Shown: piece after piece, positions 1-5,265 of the stretch
Layout: each line of letters begins with the position of its first letter
Numbering within the stretch: position 1 is the first letter of the stretch
DNA from: CAZEYT01 sp964516295
Lineage (GTDB): Bacteria; Verrucomicrobiota; Verrucomicrobiia; Chthoniobacterales; Terrimicrobiaceae
Length of the DNA: 8,507 nt
Reading direction: 5' to 3'
Assembly (NCBI GenBank): GCA_964516295.1
Contig: CAZEYT010000101.1
Location: 1-8,507 of the forward strand
Translations under genes and position numbers: made by a program
Notes under the pieces: model-generated
Database searches by the model: none
What the model saw: only the letters and a program-made list of their open reading frames with translations
Told to the model about the DNA's origin: nothing

Positions 1-103
1 CTGTGAGAAAGTCCCAACCGGTTCGGTGTTCGGCTTCAAAGTATTCGACTCTCCAAGGAGCCCAGAGGGACTCGAGATGATCTTTGGGAAAGGATTCGTT
101 CAT
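1..103 (-). CDS. HIT family (histidine triad) protein, N-terminal fragment
   Basis: Only the first 34 codons are inside the window; the gene runs off the left edge. Reading leftward from the ATG at 103, the product starts MNESFPKDHLESLWAPWRVE and continues YFEAEHRTGW. The LWAPWR-x-E-Y block is the usual N-terminus of a bacterial HIT subfamily related to Ap4A phosphorylase/hydrolase (LWAPWRMEYI in many members). Those enzymes act on nucleotide phosphoanhydrides in the cytoplasm. The catalytic H-x-H-x-H motif would lie outside the window, so activity cannot be judged. The start sits 50 bases after the lpxB stop on the same strand, so it may be the last gene of the lpx operon. No clear Shine-Dalgarno sequence precedes the ATG. 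The frame is open further upstream, but no ATG or GTG is evident near it. The family call rests on a short motif. Confidence 0.72.
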   Translation of the reverse strand, partial: MNESFPKDHLESLWAPWRVEYFEAEHRTGWDFLT

Positions 104-153
104 GGTTTGGAAAGCATAGCCGGGGAATTGTTCCGGGCGCGAAAAAAGTTCCC

Positions 154-1323
154 TCAGGTCGCCGACACGGCCTCCAGCAATGCCAACGCGGTCCGGCGAC
201 TCGCGCCCTCGGCTTCGAGCGAAGAAACGATCTCGTGGAGTTGGCGTTGCAGCGTTTCGCGTGCCTCCGTGTCGCGCAGAAGTCGGAGCGCCTCGCTGGC
301 GACGGCTTCCGGCGTGGCATCCTTTTGAATAAACTCCCGGATCACATGCGGAGCCGCCTTCGCCGGCAGGCGCGGGTCGGGTGGGGGATGGACTCGGTAA
401 TTGTTGAGAATGTTGACAATGCCCAGGCAGTCCACATCGACCAACCGACGTCCGATCTCAAATGTGAGCCACGCAATCTTGTAAATGAGGCAATACGGTA
501 GACCGAACCAGGCGGCTTCGAGGGTCGCCGTACCTGAGCAGACCACGCCCGCCGTCGCACGCTGCATGAGGTCGTGAGCCGTTCCGCCGCGGATCGTGAT
601 CGGCAGGTCGCCCGCCATTTCCTTCATCCGTGCCGCATGGGACTCGGTTGCCGCGGCTGCTTCGAAGCGAATGTGCGGCATTTCCCGGTGCACCAGCCGC
701 GCGGCTTCCACGAGAACCGGAAAGATCCGGCGGATTTCCCGTTCGCGGCTGCCGGGGAAGAGGCCAAGAAGATCCGGCTCCCGCGCGCCAGTTCGACGCT
801 CGTGCCCAAGCGCCTCCAAGAGTGGGTGACCCACAAAAACCGTATGCAGCCCGCTGGCCTCATACATCGGAGCCTCAAATGGAAAAACGCAGATCATGAG
901 GTCCAAAAAGCCCGCCATTTTTGAAATGCGGCCGCGATTCCAAGCCCAGACTTGCGGGCTGATGTAATAAAGAATTTTACCCGAAAACCCGCGCCGCCGC
1001 AGCGCGCGGGCGAGGCGGAGGTTGAAGCCCGGGTAGTCGACCAGCACGACGGCGTCCGGTTTTTCGCGTGCGATATCCGCGAGCATGCGGTCGAACTTCG
1101 CACGGAAATATCCGTAGTGGCGAAGGACGTCCCAAAGGCCAAGGACGGCCGATTGATCGGTCCAGTGATCGAACGGCGCCGGGGAAAGGGCCTCCATTTT
1201 CGGCCCTCCGGCACCCATAAAAACGGCATCGGGCCGGATGTTTCTCACGGCCTTCATGACCTCCGCCGCGCGAGCGTCGCCACTGGTCTCGCCGGCGACC
1301 CACCAGAGCTTGGGCCGGTTCAT
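154..1323 (-). CDS. lpxB: Lipid-A-disaccharide synthase LpxB
   Basis: A 389-residue glycosyltransferase (family GT19) that joins UDP-2,3-diacylglucosamine and lipid X into the beta-1',6-linked lipid A disaccharide at the inner face of the inner membrane. Visible family blocks are GETSGD (residues 11-16), GAGGPKMEA (37-45), VDYPGFNLRLA (95-105), YISPQVWAWN (120-129), the FPFE block (147-150), FVGHPL (163-168), GLFPGSREREI (187-197) and SGTATLEAAW (263-272). The start at 1323 is chosen because the family begins just before the GE-x-SGD motif; an open frame extends 36 codons further upstream but is Arg/Pro-rich shadow sequence inside the preceding gene. The ATG overlaps the TGA of the upstream oxidoreductase gene (ATGA, 1320-1323), suggesting translational coupling. 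Near the C-terminus, where relatives read roughly N-x-L followed closely by a V-x-E-x-x-Q block, about 16 extra Pro-rich residues appear (about 307-322). Identity is very likely; the insertion is compared from memory of the family. Confidence 0.95.
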   Translation of the reverse strand: MNRPKLWWVAGETSGDARAAEVMKAVRNIRPDAVFMGAGGPKMEALSPAPFDHWTDQSAVLGLWDVLRHYGYFRAKFDRMLADIAREKPDAVVLVDYPGFNLRLARALRRRGFSGKILYYISPQVWAWNRGRISKMAGFLDLMICVFPFEAPMYEASGLHTVFVGHPLLEALGHERRTGAREPDLLGLFPGSREREIRRIFPVLVEAARLVHREMPHIRFEAAAATESHAARMKEMAGDLPITIRGGTAHDLMQRATAGVVCSGTATLEAAWFGLPYCLIYKIAWLTFEIGRRLVDVDCLGIVNILNNYRVHPPPDPRLPAKAAPHVIREFIQKDATPEAVASEALRLLRDTEARETLQRQLHEIVSSLEAEGASRRTALALLEAVSAT

Positions 1324-2324
1324 CCCCGAGGGTCGGCTTCTTCGATCCGGCGGGTGATTTCGAGAGCCAGATCGAGCGCATCGGCCGCGGCCTGGCCGGT
1401 GACCTTCGGTTTCAAGCCCTCGCGGGCGCACTGGAGAAACGATTCGAGTTCAATGCGAAGGGGCTCGCCTTTTTCGACCTCGACCGGCTCGCGCACGATC
1501 CTCTTGCCGCTGAAGTCCGTGACAATTTTGGAATCGGTCGCGAACCCAATCAGCTTCCCGAGGCCGGAGCTGGTCTGCTCGTCATCCCGTGCCAAGCGCA
1601 ACAGGTAGCCGGTCTGATTTTTGTAATCCAACGAGAGGTAGGCGTTCTCTTGGAAGACCCGGATCTTGCGCACGCGATCCTGGCTGATGCGGCTGGCGGT
1701 GAGATTGGCGACGCAGCCGTTTTCAAATCGGATGCGGACGTTCGCGATATCCTCGCCACGACCGAGCACCGAAATGCCCACCGGATCCATGCTGGAAAGC
1801 GGCGAGCGGACCAGATGGAGGATGATTTCAAGATCGTGAATCATCAGGTCCAGCACCACGCCGATGTCTGTGCTGCGATTCGGGTAGGGGGAGAGACGGG
1901 TGACCTCCAGAAAACGCGGGTTTTTGAGTTGAGCTTCGAGTGCGTGAAGGACAGGGTTGAAGCGCTCGATATGGCCGACCTGTAGCACGCATCCGTTGCG
2001 CGTGGCGATCTCGGAGAGCTCCCGTGCACGGGCCGGTGTGTCGGTGATCGGTTTTTCGACGAGGAGGTGCTTGCCGCGTTCCAAGAGGAACTTCGCAATC
2101 TCGAAGTGGGTGACGGTAGGCGTGCAAATCGTCGCAGCGTCGATGTGGGCGGCAAAGTCTTCCAGCGAGGCGGCGGCGCGGGTGCGGTGTTTCTCGGCGA
2201 CCGATGCGGCCGTCGCGGAGTTGGCATCAAACACAGCTGAGAGATTTGAGATTTCCGAGTAAATCCGGGCATGGTTGAGGCCCATATGGCCCACGCCCAC
2301 GACGCCGGTGCGAATGGTTTTCAT
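1320..2324 (-). CDS. Gfo/Idh/MocA family oxidoreductase, GnnA-like (putative UDP-GlcNAc 3-dehydrogenase)
   Basis: A 334-residue NAD(P)-dependent sugar dehydrogenase-type protein. The N-terminal Rossmann fold shows GVGHMG (residues 10-15). The catalytic-type EKP motif is at 90-92. The C-terminal alpha/beta domain holds VGHIERFNP (116-124), RLSPYPNRSTDIGVVLDLMI (143-162) with H163-D164 after it, and ENGCVANLTASR (201-212). This last set is typical of the Gfo/Idh members encoded beside lipid A genes. GnnA of Acidithiobacillus ferrooxidans and Leptospira oxidises UDP-GlcNAc at C3, and GnnB then aminates it, giving amide-linked acyl chains in lipid A. The position between lpxI and lpxB supports a lipid A role; assignment as GnnA is inference because no GnnB aminotransferase is in the window. 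Both ends overlap neighbours by ATGA (2321-2324 and 1320-1323). The ATG at 2324 is directly in front of the nucleotide-binding strand, as expected. Family call is firm, substrate is not. Confidence 0.9.
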   Translation of the reverse strand: MKTIRTGVVGVGHMGLNHARIYSEISNLSAVFDANSATAASVAEKHRTRAAASLEDFAAHIDAATICTPTVTHFEIAKFLLERGKHLLVEKPITDTPARARELSEIATRNGCVLQVGHIERFNPVLHALEAQLKNPRFLEVTRLSPYPNRSTDIGVVLDLMIHDLEIILHLVRSPLSSMDPVGISVLGRGEDIANVRIRFENGCVANLTASRISQDRVRKIRVFQENAYLSLDYKNQTGYLLRLARDDEQTSSGLGKLIGFATDSKIVTDFSGKRIVREPVEVEKGEPLRIELESFLQCAREGLKPKVTGQAAADALDLALEITRRIEEADPRG

Positions 2325-3130
2325 AATCCAAAAAGGGAGATGCCGCAGCGTGCGGCGGTGTCGGTGACTTTCGGGCGGTCGAGCAAAATGGTTTTTCCGG
2401 CTTCCACGCCAATAGCCGAGATGCCCGCTGCGGCGGCTGTTTCAAGCGTTATCGTGCCAACAACCGGCACATCGAAGCGCATGTCCTGTCCCGGCTTCGA
2501 GACCTTCACAACCGTGGCTCTTCCGCGCCCCAGTTGACCTCCGCGCCGGATCGCCTCGTTGGTTCCTTCAAAAGCCTCGACGGCAAGCACGGTTCCGTTT
2601 TTGACGACGACCGTCTGACCGATGTCGAGGCGGCTGGATTCCTTCGCGATGCGAAAACCAAACTCGAGGTCGTCAACGGCCCGCGGCTTCAGGCGCGGCC
2701 CGGCGATGTGACCCGCGGTGGCCACGTGATTCTCCAGAAACGTCGTGGCGGGAAGAAGATCGAGTCCGGCCCCCGACAATTCCGAGGCGACTGCACCAAA
2801 AAGCGTTTCGGCATTTCGTTCCCGCAATCTCGCGAGGAGCAGAAGCGCCCGCAGGTCGGGCCGGAGATTGAAGAGATTCGACGGAGCAATCTGACCGGCC
2901 ATCAGAGCATGGGCGGCCCCGGATTTTTTCGCAGCTTCGATGAGCTTTCCGAGCTGACCGACGCGCATGGGAAACTCCTCGTCGACCAGAAGGCGGAGGC
3001 CCGGATCCGTCTCACCCTCGAACGTCGCGAGAGCGATGCGCCCGACCCCGGCCGCCCGTGCGCCCTCCACGACCAAGCGCGGGTAGTTCCCGCTGCCGGC
3101 GATGAGGAAGAGTGACGGGATCGATTGCAA
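2321..3130 (-). CDS. lpxI: UDP-2,3-diacylglucosamine diphosphatase LpxI
   Basis: LpxI hydrolyses UDP-2,3-diacylglucosamine to lipid X and UMP, the step done by LpxH or LpxG elsewhere. With a TTG start at 3130 the protein has 269 residues, close to the family length. The N-terminal domain opens LFLIAGSGNYPRLVVE (residues 7-22) and has the MAGQIAPSNLF block (77-87). The C-terminal (former DUF1009) domain has DIGQTVVV (169-176), VEAFEGTNEAIRR (184-196), a D-x-R-x-D-x-P-x-x-G block (216-225) that should contain the catalytic-type Asp, and GVEAGKTILLDR (241-252). The motif at 188-191 is EGTN, where I recall EGTD as usual. The start is uncertain. An ATG at 3205 would add 25 residues of Pro/Ser-rich, low-GC3 sequence and leave only 13 bases to the divergent gene. 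The TTG fits the family N-terminus but lacks a Shine-Dalgarno. Caulobacter also carries lpxI next to lpxB. The stop overlaps the next gene (ATGA). Confidence 0.9.
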   Translation of the reverse strand: MQSIPSLFLIAGSGNYPRLVVEGARAAGVGRIALATFEGETDPGLRLLVDEEFPMRVGQLGKLIEAAKKSGAAHALMAGQIAPSNLFNLRPDLRALLLLARLRERNAETLFGAVASELSGAGLDLLPATTFLENHVATAGHIAGPRLKPRAVDDLEFGFRIAKESSRLDIGQTVVVKNGTVLAVEAFEGTNEAIRRGGQLGRGRATVVKVSKPGQDMRFDVPVVGTITLETAAAAGISAIGVEAGKTILLDRPKVTDTAARCGISLFGL

Positions 3131-3136
3131 GGGGGG

Positions 3137-3166
3137 AGAATACCGACTCTTCGGGCATCGTGACAA
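3137..3166 (-). promoter_or_regulatory. Putative sigma70-type promoter of the lpxI operon
   Basis: On the minus strand TTGTCA (3166-3161, five of six matches to the -35 consensus) is followed after 18 bases by TATTCT (3142-3137, four of six). Only six C residues separate the -10 hexamer from the TTG proposed as the lpxI start, so the transcript would begin at or next to the start codon. If translation instead begins at the ATG at 3205, this promoter would lie inside the gene and could not serve it. Found by eye only. Confidence 0.3.
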
Positions 3167-3218
3167 GTCGGGCTTGGGATTGTCGTTCGGCGCGTTTGCT
3201 GTCATGCTCCGCCGCTTC

Positions 3219-3641
3219 ATGAATGAGATCATCGCCGCCATCGCCCAGAAACTGAACCTTCCGGAAGCATCCGTTCGCAACGCCGCGCGATCCCTTCTCA
3301 ATTTTGCCCGGGAAAAAGTCGGGGGACCGGATTTTGAAAATCTCGTGTCCAAGATTCCCGGCGCGTCGGAACTTCTCAGTGAACCAACCAAGCCAAGCAC
3401 CGGCGAGGCGGGTGGTCTTTTGGGCGGTCTCCTCGGAGCCGCGGGCGGGCTTCTCGGTGGACAAACAGCCGATCTGGCCCGCGTGGCCGTGGCGCTGGAG
3501 TCAGCCGGCATTCCGGCCGATCGCGTCATGCCGTTCGCTCAAGAGTTTTTCCGCGAGATCCGGGAGTCTGTCGGACCGGAAGTGCTGGGGCGCCTCGCAG
3601 AAAATTTCCCGGCTTTGAAAAACGTGATCCTCCGCGGCTGA
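3219..3641 (+). CDS. Small DUF2780-like protein
   Basis: A 140-residue protein of unknown function. It opens MNEIIAAIAQKLNLPEASVR, then SLLNFAREKV (25-34), PDFENLVSKIPGASELL (37-53), a Gly/Leu-rich stretch with repeated GGLLGG (65-81), and an amphipathic C-terminal half, LARVAVALESAGIPADRVMP (86-105) followed by LGRLAENFPAL (123-133). This order resembles DUF2780 (VcgC/VcgE) proteins: a QLGVSxxQAxGG-type helix, DF-x-x-L-x-x-x-IPG, then a Gly-rich linker and an LGLS-x-D-M-type helix. The resemblance is recalled, not searched. No signal peptide is visible, although many relatives are exported. It is divergent from lpxI, with no Shine-Dalgarno before the ATG at 3219; another in-frame ATG at 3204 is possible. 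Its stop is 13 bases from the stop of the convergent M23 gene, leaving no room for a dedicated terminator. Confidence 0.72.
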   Translation: MNEIIAAIAQKLNLPEASVRNAARSLLNFAREKVGGPDFENLVSKIPGASELLSEPTKPSTGEAGGLLGGLLGAAGGLLGGQTADLARVAVALESAGIPADRVMPFAQEFFREIRESVGPEVLGRLAENFPALKNVILRG

Positions 3642-3654
3642 GGCCAGGAAATCT

Positions 3655-4674
3655 TTAGTCGGGCCAAGTCAGCAGGCGCGAAAAGCGGGTGCCGGAATCC
3701 GTGAGCCGGGGTTGCGTGGGACTCCCGCCGACAATGCCGCGGGTTGCGTGCACGGGAGCGACATGGGACGGTTGAAGCCAACTGAGCACAGGAGCCTCGA
3801 CCGGCGTCTCGGCGGCGACGACCCGAATCGGAAATCCCGACCGTGTGAATGCTACCGTCCAAGCGGGAGGGTTCGCATTTTCGCCGTCCGGGACGAGCCA
3901 CGGGTAATCACGAATCAGCGAGAAATTGGGGGAATTTTTCACCGTGATGCGGAAGGTGGGTTCGAGGGATGCGACGTGATCGGCGAGGTTGAATCGCGGA
4001 TTCTTGGCGGCCGCGAGCAGGATGGCCGCGGGATCGGTGCCGGAGAGATTCATGCCGTTGTAAAGACCGTGGCGGTTCGGGCTGCTCCCATGAAAGGTCT
4101 CATACCATTGCTCGAAATTGCGGTTCAGCAAAAGAGCGACCTCGAAATGCAGATGCGCCCGCGTCCGGTCGAGGCCGCGACCCGTGTAGCCCATCCGACC
4201 CAAAACATCGCCCTGGCGCACGGTGGTCCCGGGTGCGACCGAGACCGACGCGAGGTGGGCATAAAGCGTCAGAAAGCGAATGCCATCCAGATCGTGCTCA
4301 AGGACCACATACTTCCCGTAGTTGGACGCCCCGGCCTCCGCACTCACGTGAACGACACGCCCGGGCGCGGCGGCGAGAATGTCATCGAGCGGCACTCCGG
4401 CCGCGTCCCGACGGACGGGTTTGATGTCGATGCCTTCATGCAGCGTTGCAAAAATCACGTCGCCCGCCACCCGCTGCGGACCGCGCACAAATCCAAACGA
4501 TCCGCCCTCCCACGGCTGCGATTTCACCCCCTCGAAGTCGCGGTCCACATACATGTAAAAATCCTCCGGCCGGCCGTCGAGAAGGGCGCGATTGGCCGTG
4601 GGGAAATCAATGACGGCCCCCATGCAGCTTCCGGCCAAAGCGAGAAACAAGGCAAGAATACGGACAAAGATCAT
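3655..4674 (-). CDS. Secreted M23-family zinc metallopeptidase with C-terminal extension
   Basis: A 339-residue exported protein. Residues 1-20 form a signal peptide (MIFVRILALFLALAGSCMGA); Cys17 is preceded by AGS, a poor lipobox, so signal peptidase I cleavage is favoured. The LytM/M23 domain (about 70-180) has all expected metal and catalytic residues: H79 and D83 in HEGIDIKP, H140 in LYAHL, and H174/H176 in HLHFEV, plus APGRVVHV, NYGKYVVLEH and VRQGDVLGRMGYTG. Such enzymes cut peptide cross-links in peptidoglycan, or other Gly-rich peptides, in the periplasm. An intact active site argues against a purely activator-type (EnvC-like) role. Residues about 215-339 form a C-terminal region I do not recognise. 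The ATG overlaps the TGA of the upstream P1-head gene (ATGA, 4671-4674), so the two are probably coupled. The substrate is not shown by the sequence. Confidence 0.9.
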   Translation of the reverse strand: MIFVRILALFLALAGSCMGAVIDFPTANRALLDGRPEDFYMYVDRDFEGVKSQPWEGGSFGFVRGPQRVAGDVIFATLHEGIDIKPVRRDAAGVPLDDILAAAPGRVVHVSAEAGASNYGKYVVLEHDLDGIRFLTLYAHLASVSVAPGTTVRQGDVLGRMGYTGRGLDRTRAHLHFEVALLLNRNFEQWYETFHGSSPNRHGLYNGMNLSGTDPAAILLAAAKNPRFNLADHVASLEPTFRITVKNSPNFSLIRDYPWLVPDGENANPPAWTVAFTRSGFPIRVVAAETPVEAPVLSWLQPSHVAPVHATRGIVGGSPTQPRLTDSGTRFSRLLTWPD

Positions 4675-5198
4675 GCCGAGGGCGCTTTATCCGGTTTCTC
4701 TTTCGGCGGCTTTTTCTTGAACTCTTCCTCGCGACCAATAATCGGGTAGCTGGCCGCGAGTTGCGCGACCTCGCTCGGGAGCAAACCACCGGGCACAAAA
4801 AAAATACCGTCTTTCACCGCTCCCTCCACACGGGCCGCCGACGCGATCCGACCGTTGATCATGATGACCGCGAGCCGGCCGTTCGACTCGGTGGTGAACT
4901 GTGTGAGTTTGTTGCTGCCGTGGGCGTCGAGACGGAAGTAGGCCCCGATCGTGCCGTCCCGTCCGGGAAACGAAAGAAATGCCTTCACGTCCCGTTCGTT
5001 GACAACGGGAACCTTGCGGATGAAGAGTTTCTTTTTCGGCGAGGAAAGCTCGACCGACGTGACAAACGACTCGCCCTCGCGCTCGTTGCCTTCCCCGTGG
5101 AGGCGAATGCTCACCGGAGGTGGTTTTTTTTCGCCGGCGCTCAACAGACCCGGTGCCAGAACGGCGAGACAAACAACCGACAGGAGAAAACGTCGCAT
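4671..5198 (-). CDS. Secreted protein with a stand-alone SecD P1-head-like domain
   Basis: A 175-residue protein with an N-terminal signal peptide (residues 1-21, MRRFLLSVVCLAVLAPGLLS then A). The core (about 55-155) resembles the head of the first periplasmic domain of SecD/SecDF. It runs IRKVPVVNERDVKAF (60-74), YFRLDAHGSNKLTQFT (87-102), then GRLAVIMINGRIASAARVEG (107-126), and GLLPSEVAQLAASYPI (138-153). SecD has the same order: xxPxxTxxDI, F-x-L-x-x-x-G-A-x-K-F-x-x-x-T, LAIVLDGKVxSAPxI, G-x-F-S-x-E-E-A-x-x-LA. None of SecD's membrane segments is present, so it is not a translocase. A Lys/Pro-rich tail (160-175) follows. AGGA sits 7 bases before the ATG at 5198 and may be a ribosome site or part of a -10 element. 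It is first of a coupled pair with the M23 peptidase, suggesting joint envelope function; what it binds is unknown. The domain call is from remembered motifs. Confidence 0.75.
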   Translation of the reverse strand: MRRFLLSVVCLAVLAPGLLSAGEKKPPPVSIRLHGEGNEREGESFVTSVELSSPKKKLFIRKVPVVNERDVKAFLSFPGRDGTIGAYFRLDAHGSNKLTQFTTESNGRLAVIMINGRIASAARVEGAVKDGIFFVPGGLLPSEVAQLAASYPIIGREEEFKKKPPKEKPDKAPSA

Positions 5199-5204
5199 CC
5201 GACA

Positions 5205-5256
5205 ATCCTAGACACGGGGAATTGGATTTGCAACCGCGCCGCCGGTGCGCTAGGGA
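5205..5256. promoter_or_regulatory. Putative back-to-back promoters sharing a palindromic -35
   Basis: The 67-base gap between the divergent P1-head and BsuPI genes contains TTGCAA (5228-5233), which is its own reverse complement. On the minus strand it is followed after exactly 17 bases by TAGGAT (5210-5205, four of six to TATAAT), six bases before the ATG at 5198. On the plus strand it is followed after exactly 17 bases by TAGGGA (5251-5256, a poor -10), nine bases before the ATG at 5266. The same AGGA/AGGGA bases could instead be Shine-Dalgarno sites. This is a visual reading only. Confidence 0.3.
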
Positions 5257-5265
5257 CTGTCACGC

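Noticed and set aside
104..153. Possible terminator after lpxB (run of six T on the minus strand)
   Set aside because: I could find no convincing inverted repeat before the T run, so it is not called.
1324..1431. 36-codon upstream extension of the lpxB frame to an ATG at 1431
   Set aside because: The added residues are Arg/Pro-rich and lie inside the oxidoreductase coding sequence; the family N-terminus starts right at the ATG at 1323, which forms an ATGA overlap.
952..1608. 218-residue plus-strand open frame spanning the lpxB/oxidoreductase junction
   Set aside because: It is antisense to two well-identified genes, and its composition is typical of a shadow frame.
3206..3529. Long upstream extension of the lpxI frame to 3529
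   Set aside because: It runs antisense through the DUF2780-like gene, is Arg/Pro/Ser-rich, and has no resemblance to LpxI.
4621..4674. Possible lipoprotein lipobox (AGSC) in the M23 signal peptide
   Set aside because: Position -3 is Ala rather than Leu/Ile/Val and -1 is Ser in an atypical context; a normal signal peptidase I site after MGA is at least as good.
3712..4749. 345-residue plus-strand open frame opposite the M23 gene
   Set aside because: It is the antisense shadow of a GC-rich gene; its translation has no domain, and the minus strand has clear M23 motifs and a signal peptide.
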